A stretch of 64,000 bases of DNA from Rhizophlyctis rosea. Lineage: Eukaryota > Chytridiomycota > Chytridiomycetes > Rhizophlyctidales > Rhizophlyctidaceae. Shown one piece after another: positions 44,227 through 55,939 of this stretch. Position 1 is the first letter of the stretch. Each line of letters starts with the position of its first letter. The position numbers and the translations under genes were made by a program. Below the pieces are notes generated by a model. That model was given only the letters and a program-made list of their open reading frames with translations, did not search any database and had not been told where the DNA came from. The stretch lies in the NCBI GenBank assembly GCA_027596075.1, contig JADGJC010000003.1, positions 310,001-374,000 of the forward strand, in the 5' to 3' direction.

Positions 44227-44304
44227 GCTCCGGTCCCTTGGGGGAACGCACTTCATGTCGGACACGCATGAAGTGCGAGGAGGGTTCGAATCCCTCTCGG
44301 AGTC
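44227..44304 (+). other. tRNA-like element with perfect B box
   Basis: The 3' part GAGGGTTCGAATCCCTC folds as a 5-bp T-stem with TTCGAAT loop and contains the pol III B-box GGTTCGAATCC. GCTCCGG at the start can pair with TCGGAGT at the end as a 7-bp acceptor stem (two G-T ends). The middle is not a proper anticodon arm: it is an 11-bp hairpin (CGCACTTCATG/CATGAAGTGCG). So this is more likely a tRNA relic or tRNA-derived SINE head than a working tRNA. Confidence 0.5.
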
Positions 44305-44314
44305 ATTCCGGGGG

Positions 44315-44560
44315 TTCACCCTATGTACCCCAACTCCTGTAATCGGTATCCATGGTTCCGCGGGGTCCTTAGAAGATGTGGTGGCCGTGTTTTTCATTCA
44401 GGTAGACACTGAGCACCAGGGTCTGTGTTGTGATCATTAAGGGCTGGAAGCCCCGCTTTTGCAATCCTTTTTGAGATTGAGCTATCCCATTTACTTTCCC
44501 CTCACGGGAAAATTTGGTTGTCCTGGTGCAAAGTGTTTCGTTTTGGTGCGTACTTTCTCT
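44315..44560 (+). repeat. Dispersed repeat A, copy 2
   Basis: Carries TCAGGTAGAC and AATCCTTTTTGAGATTGAG in the same order as copies 1 and 3. It directly follows the tRNA-like element. Confidence 0.7.
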
Positions 44561-44764
44561 TTGTCGTTTTTGCTGACCGCATCTTTAGGATTTGCGCTTT
44601 TTCTCCAAAACCTTAACACCTTTGACGAAACTCGGTGACCAGTTTTTCGGCGGCAATAACGCAACATCATGGTGACCGGCATCGAAGACCATCATCGGCG
44701 AACAAGGTCGGAAAATTGGCTTCCGCCGCAAGTCGGGGTTATTTTGAAAGTGGACATTGGGTGG

Positions 44765-45035
44765 GACTGATAGTCAGGTAGACTCGAACACCCGGGTTTG
44801 GGATGGTCATCAGGGGCTGGCAAAAGCCTGCTGCAATCCTTTTTGAGATTCGGCCGTCCATCCACATTCCCCATGGAATTCGATGTCCTGGTCCAACGTT
44901 TTTGGTTTTTTGGGGGGTGGGGTGGGGGTTCTTCTACTTCCCCCGTTCATTTTGCTCTGATCTATTTAGGAGTAGGAGTACTTCGACGGAAGTATACCGA
45001 ACGGCGACTGAATACATTTTCATACGTTACAAGGT
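44765..45035 (+). repeat. Dispersed repeat A, copy 3
   Basis: Best match to copy 1: TCAGGTAGACTC, CATCAGGGGCTGG, AATCCTTTTTGAGATT, GCCGTCCATCC, TGTCCTGGTCCAA, GGGGTGGGGT and TCTATTTAGG appear in order. Confidence 0.75.
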
Positions 45036-45115
45036 ATTGGCCTCTCTTCCATTTCTCATCTCGACCCAGATGCTGACACGCAATAATCTAAATCATCTCA
45101 GAATGTTCTGTTTTT

Positions 45116-45415
45116 GCGCTCCAACAGCGCCCGCCGTCACCGCCCCTGCGGACTCATTGTGAGGCCAAGACCGAGATTTTCCTTTTTTGGAAAAGGTCTA
45201 CTTAGAGACACCATCCACGTTCGAGGACGGTTTGGGTGGTTCGTCTCCGAGGAAGGGGAATGGTGACTCGAGGAACGCTTGCTCTTTGGAGCATTCAGAC
45301 GGGGGGTTGGGAGACCGCGAACGACGTTCGAATAGCGACAATAGCAATAGAAGTTGGGTCGTCCCCTTCAAGAAACCTCCACGGCAAGGCTTATGTAACG
45401 GTTGTACACAATAGA
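45116..45415 (+). repeat. Repeat C, copy 1 (left of DnaJ gene)
   Basis: Direct repeat of 48095-48485. Shared landmarks in order: GCGCTCCAACAGCGCCCG, GTCACC, GGACTC, CTTTTTGGA, AGGAACGC, GAGCAT, AGACGG, GGGAGACCGC, GACAATAG or GACAACAAC, and AAACCTCCACGG. The copies flank the ER DnaJ gene and have diverged. Confidence 0.75.
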
Positions 45416-45525
45416 ACATTTGTGTGTTTCCGACATTCCCGTTGTCATCTGCATGGTGCTTGGTATCAAATTATATTGTGGATGATGGGGGCATTAATAT
45501 GACACTATGTGTTCAAAGATAAACT

Positions 45526-47235
45526 CTAGAATAGTTCGTTCACCACTGTTGGAGGGCGGATGGAGCGTATGTCAGTGGACACGTCCAAGCACCCGATAAA
45601 AATGGGTAAGATCAACTTACACTTGATCTGCTCCGCTGTCAACTTTGGCGGGAAAACTACGGCGTACTCGACGTAGAGGTTACCCCGTTCGCTAGGGAAC
45701 TCATGGTGCGGCATGCCTTCTCCCTGTATTGTTTGTACAAAACCTAAACACGGAAAGTCAGGATACACGAAAATGGCATAACCCCCAACCAACATCCACC
45801 AACATCCCCGAAAGCAAACAAAGCCAACCCACCATGCTGCGTAACCCCCTCCCTCTCAATCTTCACCACACTCCCATCCAACTGCGTAACCTGATGCCTA
45901 AATCCCAACAGCGCCTCCTTCAACGAAATATGCTCCTTCATATACAAGTTATCCCCTCTCCTCGTGAACACCGGATGCGGCGCCGTCCGCAACGTGAAAA
46001 TAACATCCCCCGCCGTGGCATCGGGCGATTCGTCCGCCTCACCCTCGAACGCGATTTTCTGCCCGTCCACCATGCCCTTTTCGACGTCGACGGTTAGTTG
46101 GCGACTGCCGCGCATGACTTTGTGGCCGTGGCAGGCGGGGCATTTGGATTTGACGATTTTGCCGCGGCCGCCGCAGGCGTCGCAGCTATGGGTGTTTGTG
46201 TTGGTTCATGAGGTCCATGATTGGGTACATGATGATGAAACCAACTTACGTTGCTTGCATCTGTTGATACATCCCCGGCGCCAACATCTGTCGTACGATT
46301 TTGATGCCGGATCCCTGGCATACGTTACAGGTGTGCACGTCCTCTGCTCGTTTTGCGCCGCTCCCTCTGCAGGTTGGACAGATGATCTGTTTGTTGATCT
46401 CGATCTGTGTGTGGAGCCCGCATGATTAGCCAAACGCTTCAAGGTAGAGGTGGCAGAATTCGACGCACATCAATGGAATCACCCTTGAATAGATCCTCGA
46501 GCGTTACATCCAAAATCATGTGAATAGAGGGGCCTTTCTTCTCCTGATGGTGGTGATCTGTCGATGTAGTCAATGGTCAGTGAGCGAGGTGAGTTTGTAA
46601 ACGTCGTGCAGCAGGCGGCATAGAGAACACTTACGGTGACCAAACCCTCCAAACCCGAATCTGAAAAGAAAGCGTCATGATAAGTATTTGCAACAATCAA
46701 TCACATCCCCTCTGAACTACCAAACGGCAACTTCAACACATACTGCGAGAAAATATCATGCGGACTCCGGAACCCTCCACCACCTTGTTGCTTCAGCCCT
46801 TCCTCTCCGTATTGGTCATATATCCGTCGCTTCTCGTCGTCCGTGAGAACTTCGTATGCTGCAAAGTGTCGGGATGTTGAGTTTCTTCTTATCCGCCCCC
46901 CCAACACTAAGTGACGCTCCCCTACCAGCCGCTAACTCTGCAAACTTCTCCTCAGCTTTTGGGTCATCAGGGTTCCGATCCGGGTGAACTTTTTTGGAGA
47001 GTTCTCTATATGATTTTTTGATTTCGCGCTGGGGGGTGCAACGGTCGGGTTAGAACATGTTTCGGGCTTGAAGTAAACAGCGAAATGGAGGTTCCGGTCT
47101 TGAGTGCCGGGCAGTTACCTTAGTAGCACTTCTATCTACTTTTAGGATTTTGTAATAGTCTTTTGCTGCGAGGACCAAGTCTACGAGTAGTAGCAGAGCT
47201 AGCGCCAGGAAGGCGAAATGTGATAACAGTCTCAT
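45526..47235 (-). CDS. ER-resident type I DnaJ (Hsp40) chaperone, Scj1-like
   Basis: Multi-exon. It starts with a signal peptide ([20 protein letters not shown]). The J domain follows ([22 protein letters not shown] with the HPD motif, [20 protein letters not shown]). Next are a Gly/Phe region (QQGGGGF) and the client domain with CxxCxGxG zinc repeats ([32 protein letters not shown]). C-terminal sandwich strands follow ([23 protein letters not shown]). A last intron leaves only LVNELF-stop. It stimulates the ATPase of ER Hsp70 (Kar2/BiP) in folding and degradation. No HDEL-type tail is present, so retention would be by partner binding, or a different last exon is used. Small exons near 46480-46700 were placed by eye. 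Confidence 0.92.
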
Positions 47236-49035
47236 GGTGTGGGGAAGCTCAGCGGTAGCAGTTGCGACAGATCACTAAAGGGTAGGTCTGCTGCAAGTGG
47301 GGGGGGTGCGAGTTTGAACTAGGGAGACGGAGTCTGCCCCAATGTCGATAATGCCGGAGACTGCGCTTGAAGTGTTGCACTGGCAGTAACAAGATTGCTA
47401 CAGAAGGAGATATCAACCAAGGTTGGGTGATAAAGGGGTGAGGGGCCAGACTACAGACTGGTGGGGCTGGACGAAATTGATTGGCCAAACGCGTTCGTGC
47501 CACGGATGATCACAGAACCCGTTGAACCCCATAATACACCTTGCAAACCAACATCTTTCTCTCTTTCGTGCTCGTGCCCCTCTAATTCATTCTTGAGGGG
47601 TAAGAACGAGTAGATAGCCGTCCTTCAATCATAACACTGCCCACCTGTAATACCACCTTGCCACGTTGATGGCAGGCGCCCTGACCGTGGTCGTGCTCAC
47701 CCCCAGTCCCAGCAGAAATGTCCGGGGCTGGCGGGGGTTGGTGGTGGGAGCACGAGCGGCTTTGGCGAGGTGCGGGGTGTAGGCGGGACACCTCTTAAAG
47801 CTTAGGTAGGACTATACCCCCTTGCTTGGGTCTCACGTGGTACCACCCGAAAGAAGCCGTAATCAGAGGTATGAAGTCTGTTTCGACACTCTTTGGAAAC
47901 AGTTTACTGGTTTTTGGTGCATCCCAACAGTCTGCGCAACATTTGGCACACACGCGATACACCACTAGCCTCGAGGCAAACGATCATACACTATGCTAAT
48001 GTGAGCATAAGGTACGTCACTCATTTCCACCACTTCTGGTCTCCATCCCATACTCACCACAACTCCTCCACTCCCCCTCCCAGAAAATACCATATGCGCT
48101 CCAACAGCGCCCGCTCGTCACCATGCCTCTAGGGACTCGCTAGGGTTTTCCTCAGCGGTCCGTGTACCTCTTCCTTTTTGGAGAGGTTGGATCCTTGGAC
48201 GTGAAGCATCCGAGCAGCTTCGGCTTGTTGTGGGTGTGGATGTCCTTGGGGTACAATCTGGGCACTGTGTAGCACTCAGGACTTGTCCTGGTGTGAGAGT
48301 GTCTGGGGTAGGGGCTGTGGTGACCCAAGGAACGCGCTCTGTCGGAGCATCAAGACGGAGGGAGTCACTCATAACGGTTGAGCCGACTTGGGGGAGACCG
48401 CATAACGACATTCGACTTTCGACAACAACAAAAGAAGACGGGTGCTCGCCCACAAGAAAACCTCCACGGGTGTGGTCGGCAAGCGGTACAGACGTTCCCG
48501 GGTCGGTATCGCGCGCTTCTTTCGTTTGTACATGTTTGCTGTCACTGATTCCGGACACTCTCCTCTTTTCATAAGGTACCACGACCGAAGCTTCGGGGGC
48601 TCAGGGAGGGAAATAGGGATACTGTAATATAATGAATATATTCGCCATACATTGTATCAAGGCAACTCCACTATGCTATGGGTTTTCATTGAGTTTGTAT
48701 CTCTCTCGCGTCTCTTAAGAAAGCGACAAAGAAGCACGAAGAAGCGTCCAATGTAGAGGACAGGACGGGGATCAAACACTCCGTCACTTTCAAAGGCCAA
48801 ACCTGCACCGTTAGGCAGAATGAGAGACATCCACCTCATGTATGTACGCCACCATATGGTAACAGACCTACTCTGCGTTTATCATTCCCCATCCTGCGTT
48901 TCGCCAGGAAACACATCCCTTCCCGCATCCACACGACGCAGCACGACCAAATCTAAATACAATACAATATTCTATACCTGAACACTACCCACTCTACCTA
49001 CCCACTCCCTAAACTCCCTCCCCCACCTCACCCAA
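47236..49035. other. Intergenic, contains repeat C copy 2
   Basis: 1.8 kb between the DnaJ and UNC-45 genes, both on the minus strand. Short unsupported ORFs only, outside the repeat. Confidence 0.6.
48095..48485 (+). repeat. Repeat C, copy 2 (right of DnaJ gene)
   Basis: See copy 1. The shared start GCGCTCCAACAGCGCCCG is an exact 18-bp match. A longer central insertion (about 48230-48320) distinguishes this copy. Confidence 0.75.
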
Positions 49036-51951
49036 CTAAACACTAATCCCCTGCCCCTTAAACCCCCTCAACGCCTCAACAGCCCCCTCCTTCACCGCCC
49101 CCTTCCCCCCCATCACCAACCCCCTCAACACAGCAACAACACCCGCACTCTCCAACCGCCTCCCAAAATCCGCACTAACCCCAACCAAATTTTTAACACA
49201 CTCCACACCCCGATGCACAAGCTCCTGATCCGCTTCCCTAAGAAGCTGTACCACCATTTCCAGTCCGCGGGATTCCTCCATTATCAACCGACAGGCGTTA
49301 GGGGATGCGGAGAGGACCGCGAGCGCCCCCGAGGCAGCACGACGTGTAAGGGGATCTTCACTGTCGCATAACGCAACCATCATGCGCAGCCGTCCTCCAC
49401 CGATAGGTGATTCCGCATACGATTGGAACACAGACGGTTCAAACATCATGTTACATAACCCCTCCGTCGCAGCCCTCCGCACCATCTCATTATCCGAAAA
49501 CTGCAAATACTCCATAGCTTTCACCCCACCACCAGCAACAATCCTCCCCCGAACCTCCTCATCCATACTCGCTAAATTCGTCAAAGCCATCAGACCCTCA
49601 AACTGTCTCAACTCGCTTTCACCATTCAAGAGCGTAATGAGCGGGCGGACGAGTTCCGTCGCGCGTTCGCCTTTGAAGGCGAGGTTCGGGTCGACGGTGA
49701 TGGCGATTTTGGCGATGGCGTGGGAGGAGAGGAGTTTACCTTCTGCTGATCCCGTCGTGGAGAGGGATATGAGGGGTTTGATGGCACCTTGTTGGACTAG
49801 GACGCCTCGGAGAGTTCGTTCGGTGGAGAGGTTTAGGAATGCTTGTGAGACGGCGTCACGGATGTTTTCGCTGCTGGATTTGGAGAGCGCGACGAGGGCG
49901 GGTACACACCCTGCTTTAGCGACCTGTTCACACCGCTTTGAAACGGCGTCGTCGTTATCCAACGGATCGTCCTTCGCGATATCTTCCTTAGCCATTTCGC
50001 GGAGTTTGCGGACCTGCTGCTCTTCTTCCGTCAGGCGCTTACGGTATGACGTGATGTTGGATAGGATGGCGGCGATACCGTAGTGGAGCGGACGGGAGTC
50101 GTCTGATTTGGCGATTTGGGAGAGGGATTGGAGGAATTTGGTGTCGGATGCCATGCGGGATTTCGTTTGCGGGGTGGTGGAGAGGTAGGTGAGGGCTTCG
50201 ATGGCGTTTCGGCGTAGTGGTGCGTCCTTGACGCCATGGGCTATAACCGTCATGAACGTTGCGGCCATTTTTGTCGGGCTGGAGAGGAGGCGTTTCTCGA
50301 GTTCTTTGTCTACCGACATGAGTTTGATGAGGCAGAGGGATGTGGCGCTGCTTAGTGCGGGGTCTTTGCTGTCGACGAATTTGAGGAGGGCTTCTGTGGC
50401 GCGTTGGGAGATGAGTTTGCGGCAGTCTTTGTCGGAGCAGGCGGATGAGAGGGTGTTGACGGTGGCGATTTGGATGGGTGTGCTTTCGAATTCGACGATG
50501 TCGACCATGGAGGTTACTACGCCGCCTTTTTGGAGGATGTAGCTTCCGATGGTGCTTGAGGCGTGGAATGTTGCGGCCAGCGCTTGCAGTCCTTGGGTCT
50601 TTTCTGGCGCGGCGTCGGATTCGAGCCATTTCCCGACGATTTTGTATGTGGCTTCCTCTACTGCTTTTTGTTGTTTGGCGTCCACTTGTCCGAAAACCCG
50701 TGATAGTGCTACGGGTACTAGACCTCGCATCTTTTCGTCCTTATCCCCAGCCAGTGCCAAGATTGTCTCATACTGCGGCGACAAAATCAATCCTAGTGCC
50801 GAGTCGTTGTCCCCTATCGCCTTGATCAACCCATTCAGTCCCCCAATCCGAACATCCGTGTCCAATGTTGGTTCGAGTCTTTTCATGAGAGCTTTCATGA
50901 TGACCAAGGCGGACGATTTTAAAGCGGGTATGGCCATTTGTGGCAATGAATGCAGGACGAGAGTCGCCAACGCGTCACAAGACACTCTAACCATCTCAGG
51001 CTCCAACTCCCCAATAAAAATCTCAACGTTATCCTCGTCAATGTACGCCAAAAGAAGCGGAGCCTGCTCCGGCAACATGGCAATGTTTGACAAAATCCGC
51101 AACAGCGCCGCCTGAAGAGACGGTGCCGCTTGTTCCCCCGCCCGTTTCCGCTCCGCAATAAACGCCGGCAAGAACAACTCAATCCCACCCTCCCGAACTA
51201 TCCTCCCTGCAACAGCCGGCTCCCTCATGGTCATCATGGCTAATCGGTTGGCGGCCTCGAGTCGTCGCCTTTCCACCTGCTGTTGACGGTGTTGGGTGAC
51301 GGTCACTTCGGAGTCTTCGCGAGCTGCTGCTGAACCGCCACTCGCCCATAGCATCAGTGTCTTCAGGGAAGGTTCGCCAGAGAGGAGTTCTTGGTTTGTT
51401 ACTCGGAGGATGCGGTGGATGGATTGGATAGCGTCTTCGTTGTCTCGGTCCATATTGATGGCCATACGGACGTCGGCGAAGGCTCGGTCATATTGACCGA
51501 TGGCTTCATATGCTTTTGATCGGCGGAGGAAGGTAGTTGCATCGACGTCGACGGTACTTAGACCTTTTTGATGTCGCTATCGAGTTAGTTGGCTGCGGCA
51601 ATACGGTTTGGACATTTACAGACACACCTGCCTTGAGTGATTTCGTCGATCTCTTTTTGCCATTCTGCCTCGCTCTTGTTGGTTGCGGTGGTCTTTTCGT
51701 CTGCAAAAATGAAAGACACTTCGTCAGTAAACTTCACTGCTTGGTCGACGTCTTGCCACCGTTCCCTTACCAGTAGCAGCCATTTTTGCAAAGTATGGAT
51801 AGGCACAGATCAGGTTGAAGTTTTGGAGGAAGGTTTTGGAGGCGTGTAGATTCGCCAATTGGATGGAGTCGGGTCTATCAGTAGTGCGATCAATGAATGC
51901 AGTCAGGATTGACCAGGGGGCAATCAAATTAAATTTCCGTGGACCACTCAT
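49036..51951 (-). CDS. UNC-45/She4/Cro1-type myosin co-chaperone
   Basis: The 809-aa main exon (51465-49036) is an armadillo-like alpha-solenoid with the UCS layout: repeated helices such as ARILSNIAML, EATYKIVGKWLESDA, QAFLNLSTERTLRGVLVQQG, EGLMALTNLASMDEEVR, CNMMFEPSVF and RAASGALAVLSA. Upstream small exons encode TPR-like helices (RRSKAYEAIGQYDRAFADVR), matching the N-terminal TPR of animal UNC-45; yeast She4 lacks these. It folds and stabilises myosin motor heads, acting with Hsp90. The start is uncertain: an in-frame ATG lies at 51951 and another at 51785. The 3' end (GFKGQGISV-stop) is firm. Confidence 0.9.
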
Positions 51952-51954
51952 CAC

Positions 51955-52396
51955 CGCAAGGACCCTGGTGACTTGTGCGGATTTGTTTGGAGGGCAGTGA
52001 AGTGCAATGAGTGGTCGGAGGGGCTAAAAAAAAAAACGGCACTGCGAGCAGATGTAATTTGATGGGACAGTGTGATGTGCACATTAACTCACTTTAAGTA
52101 ATGAAATGTAGGTGTGGCCCCCAATGTGCCAGCCCAACTACCCTTACCAAGTGACCACCCATTAGCATCAAAAGATTGGCTGATGGTAGGCTCGCGAGCA
52201 GTATGCGCCACTTGTGCCATGAACATACCCAATATCATGCATTGGGAGTCATGAGCGTGGGAAAGCAGGGACGTGCTTGCATAGGCCTGGTTTCAATCAT
52301 GGCGGCTCGTTTTCAACCTTTCCCACACTTCCCTCCATTCTCATCCTCCTGTTTTGGCGCGCTCATTTACGCACTTGACTCGAACACGTAGTACCA
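51955..52396. other. Divergent promoter region, no gene seen
   Basis: 440 bp between UNC-45 (-) and the SH3 gene (+). A 10-A run lies near 52027. Confidence 0.55.
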
Positions 52397-54215
52397 ATGA
52401 GTTCTCCAACAACGGCAATTGCACAAAGGCCTGCGCAACCTCCTGCCATTCCTTCCCCTATTCCAACACTCACCACAATCAATAATCCGCGGCTACCCAC
52501 CACATCAACAATCACAAAGTCTGCCGTACCGCATTCCCTTCACTCCATCACACTCCCTGTGGCTGCAACGCTCAACCCAACCGCCTCGGATGCATCCTCC
52601 GCAACATCCAATGCGACGACTTCCTCGCCGCCAACGCACGGAGGCATCAGCCCTTTCAACCTCGCCATGATCATAGGTCTGGCGTGGGGAGCTCTCATCC
52701 TCATCTTCGGAGCAATATGGATCGCGTCCTGCATATACAGCCCACCATTCGGAAGCCGGAAGAAGCAAAGGATATCCACAATACTGTGGGCACCCGCATT
52801 CAACGGTCCTCCGTCATCAGAATCGGAGGACGAGAAGAGCACTGGCCGGAACGCAAGAGATGCTCCAAAGTGCGACATATGGATGCATGACCTCCCCAGC
52901 ACGAGCGACGTCTCCTCCCAAGCGACCATCAAAAAGCCCGCCAAATCCATCGAGAGAAAATACGCCGTCGGAATTCTCGACAAAGACGTGCCCTACAAAG
53001 TTGTCAAAACAACAGCACTCTCGTCCCCGTACATGAACGACATCATCGGACGCAACGCCATGGACGAACAGCACCACCTTCCGGTCAAACCAACCCAAAA
53101 CACCAATCATTACGATTGTTATGGCCCTTCCCGCATGCTCCCAGCGCCGTCCGTAATCAGCGAAGCGACCTACCTTCCACCATCCTCAAACCGCTACAAC
53201 ATCAACAACAACGACCGCCCAGCAAGCGTCCAAACAGCCCAAGAATCCCGCGCAGCCCTCAACCGCCACGCAAGCATCTTCTCTCAAGTCCAACTCTACG
53301 ACCCGGCCCGCGACAGCACCAGCATGACCAAACCATGGACGGCCCCACCACAATCTCAACAACCCAGAGACGCCATCAAAGATTGGAATCGAACCGTCTT
53401 CCGTGACGACGTCGTACCGTCGCGGCACGTTGTAACATCTCAAACCCACCACCACTACCAACCCACCCACCTCCCACCCTCAAAACCCAACCCAACCCCA
53501 TCAAAACGCACCTCCTACGCCTCAACCGTCGCCAACGTCGTAACCCTCTACGCCCAACCACCCCTCCCCTCCCCACCACTAACCCGCATCTCCGAAGAAG
53601 GTCCCACCTCCCCATCCCTCTCCTCCTCCTCCTCGGGATCAACAAGCACAACCACCACACCACCGTCAGGCGAATCGAAGAACGGGCACCAGGGAACGCA
53701 AATAGCAAACATGCGCCGCCTAATGATGGAACAACAACAGAACGGCAACGAGACGTATGCGTGTTATGATTATGTGCCGCTTTTGGGGGACGAGGTTTCT
53801 ATTAGGGTTGGGGATAGAGTGCTTGTTGAGCAGGTGTTTGCTGATGGTGAGTTTTTGTTGATTTTGTCCTTTTGGGTTTTGGGAGTTTGTGGAGGCGGTA
53901 TGGGCCGTTTTTTTCTTCTTTTGTTGCCAGTGTAATTTTGTGGATACCACCCCGCCGCCACAACACATGAAAGCTTTAGGACGACCCCGCTTCAAATCTC
54001 CGCGTTCTAACTAACACACCCCTCACCATTTCACAACAGGCTGGGGCTACGGCTGGAACGTCCGCAGTCGCGCGCGCGGGATGTTCCCCATGGGTTGTTT
54101 GGAGGAGTTGAACCTCAACCCAAAGTACAACAGTTCGCTCATGAATCGCGGTCAATCCATGTCGGCACCGAGGCGGACATCGTCGTTGGTTAGGAGGGTT
54201 GTTCCGGGTGGGTGA
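52397..54215 (+). CDS. Single-pass membrane protein with C-terminal SH3 domain
   Basis: Exons 52397-53846 and 54040-54215 join at ADG|WGYGWN. The N-terminus is Pro/Thr/Ser-rich and probably extracellular and O-glycosylated. One transmembrane helix follows (LAMIIGLAWGALILIFGAIW, about residues 93-115), then basic FGSRKKQR and a long disordered cytoplasmic Ser/Pro region. The SH3 domain is near the C-terminus (YACYDYVPLLGDEVSIRVGD, WGYGWN, RGMFPMGCLEEL). This topology is like yeast Fus1 and other fungal polarity or wall-sensor proteins. A role at the plasma membrane in recruiting Pro-rich partners is inferred. About 541 aa. The intron sits inside the SH3 domain. Confidence 0.85.
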
Positions 54216-54560
54216 GAAGAAGGGACGGTGGACTTGATAATGTGCGAGAGTGTGGAGTCGTAATGTAGTAGCGTGCTCGAGATTTTTTTTCATTGTTACG
54301 TCAGTCGATGAACATAGTGTAGATAGCAGCCATCTCTTATTCTTTGTTTTTAATGTGCTTGGTAATAGTCAGCGATGAATAGGGTATGATTAAACAACCA
54401 GCAGTTTAGTCAGGATTTTTCTTTTTATGTGCAGTGTTGATGTACAATCAGCAGTGACGGCAGGGGTCTCGGACCATACGTTATAGCCGCGATGCACCCC
54501 GCCAATTTTGCAACCAACTCCAATCATCACTCCACCCCCCCAAACTCGCCAACCAACCTC
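54216..54560. other. Convergent 3' flanks
   Basis: Tail-to-tail spacer of 345 bp between the SH3 gene (+) and the Rpb3 gene (-). No additional gene seen. Confidence 0.6.
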
Positions 54561-55543
54561 CTACCGCCCACCCCACCCCCCACCACCCCCACCCACCCCC
54601 GGATAAGCCTCAAACCCATCCACACTCATCTCCCTATTCCCATTCGCATACCCCGGCTCCGTCTCCGTCTTCCACCACCCCTCAAACTCCTCAATCTTCT
54701 TCTCCAAAATCTCCAACGCATGCACAACAACCCTCGCCGGCGGCAAACTCCCGCTCGTCTCAACCTTAAAATAAAACCTCTCCGGCACCGCCTCGTAATC
54801 AAATAGCTCCCCTTCCCCAACCTCAGGTTCCAAATCCGCATACTGGGAACGTGGCCATTCGGCCTTTTCGTCCTTTTCGACCCAGTAGACTGTATGGCGT
54901 AAGCGATTGTGCGGGTCGTATTCGAATGCTATACCTGTGACTGGTGACCATTTTGCGTGGTTTTTTGCGATGCCCTTTTTGGCGGTGCATTTCAGTTTGA
55001 GGTGTTGGCCTTTGCGGAGTTTGACGATTAGGACTCCTTGGTCGTGGGGGTCTCTTGTGTTGTGGACTGGTTGGATGGAGCGGTTGTTTGAGCGGAGGTC
55101 GCGGGTTGTTACGGGGCGGGTGCGGTCTTCTGTGCATTTTACGTCTAGGTCGAGGATTACGGTGCATTTGTCGCATTCGAGGTCGCAGTTGCATTCGTAG
55201 GCGTAGTTGAATTGGTTGTCGATTGCGGGGTCGGAGGTTAGGGGTATTAGGCCCATGCGGTGGGCGATGAATTCGTCGGAGAGGACGCTCTGTGGTTTTG
55301 GGAAAGGGGTTAGGGGTTTTGAGGAGGGATCGACTTCGGTCTGGCCGGTCTACATACCGAGTTCTCGTCAACTTGGACCAAGTCAATTGCGATTGTTGGC
55401 ACTTCGGCGATCATCACTCTTCGTAGGGCGTTGGCGACGGAGAGGTCCACACCGGAGAGGGTGAAGTGGACTTCGTTGTTCTTGACCTCTGTGAGTTTGA
55501 TTTTGGATTGGGCGAAGGACCCGATTTGTGGGTCGATGTCCAT
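54561..55543 (-). CDS. RPB3: RNA polymerase II subunit Rpb3
   Basis: Exons 55543-55358 and 55289-54561 join at DENS|SVLSDEFIAHR. The alpha-like dimerisation domain is clear: NNEVHFTLSGVDLSVANALR then RVMIAEVPTIAID, HRMGLIPLTSD, and the Rpb3 zinc loop CNCDLECDKCTVILDLDV. NHAKWSPVTGIAFEYDPHN and FKVETSGSLPPARVVVHALE follow. 304 aa, normal for the family. It dimerises with Rpb11 to nucleate Pol II assembly. A short Gly-rich tail ends the protein. Head-to-head with the DDIAS-like gene, with about 400 bp between starts. Confidence 0.97.
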
Positions 55544-55761
55544 GTTGTCGACGGGTGTGCGGGTGAGGTGGGTGAGAGGGGTATTCGAGGTTTAAAGATT
55601 GCAGGGGTTGTGGGTTATATGAGTAGAAGTATTGAGGGCTGTAGATCGGAGCCGGAGAGTGTGGGAAGATTTCCAGGCGGAAAGCTGGAGGTTGAATTGA
55701 ATTGGGGAGCTGCGGGAGGCTTGGACCCGTCCAGGTCAAGCCGGTGAAGCCTCCTCGCGCA

Positions 55762-55771
55762 CTATATATAA
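55762..55771. promoter_or_regulatory. TATA-like element in the Rpb3/DDIAS-like divergent promoter
   Basis: CTATATATAA in the roughly 400-bp gap between the two divergent genes. It is nearly palindromic, so it could serve either side: 169 bp before the plus-strand ATG, 219 bp before the minus-strand ATG. No initiation sites are known. Confidence 0.4.
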
Positions 55772-55939
55772 GCTTCCCCTGTCCACCTCTCGCTAAATCC
55801 CACAATGCACATCTTCGAACCGTAACCTGTAACGGGATGCGTTATAACCGCATATTCTGCACCTTCTTGGACTCTCTGCTTTTACTACATCCAACGCGCT
55901 GTTACATCTTTCCTCTAACTCCCACATATACCCGACCCG

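Larger units (their letters stand above)
42461..45525. other. Gene-free, repeat-rich region
   Basis: 3 kb with no supported gene. It contains CA-rich and CCAT-rich microsatellites (about 42766-42825), several degenerate repeats listed separately, a 10-N assembly gap and a tRNA-like element. Pieces of repeat look like decayed mobile DNA, but no coding domain (reverse transcriptase, transposase) is recognisable. Confidence 0.7.

Noticed and set aside
44227..44304. Functional tRNA gene
   Set aside because: T-arm and acceptor pairing are good, but there is no 5-bp anticodon stem with 7-nt loop; kept only as a tRNA-like element.
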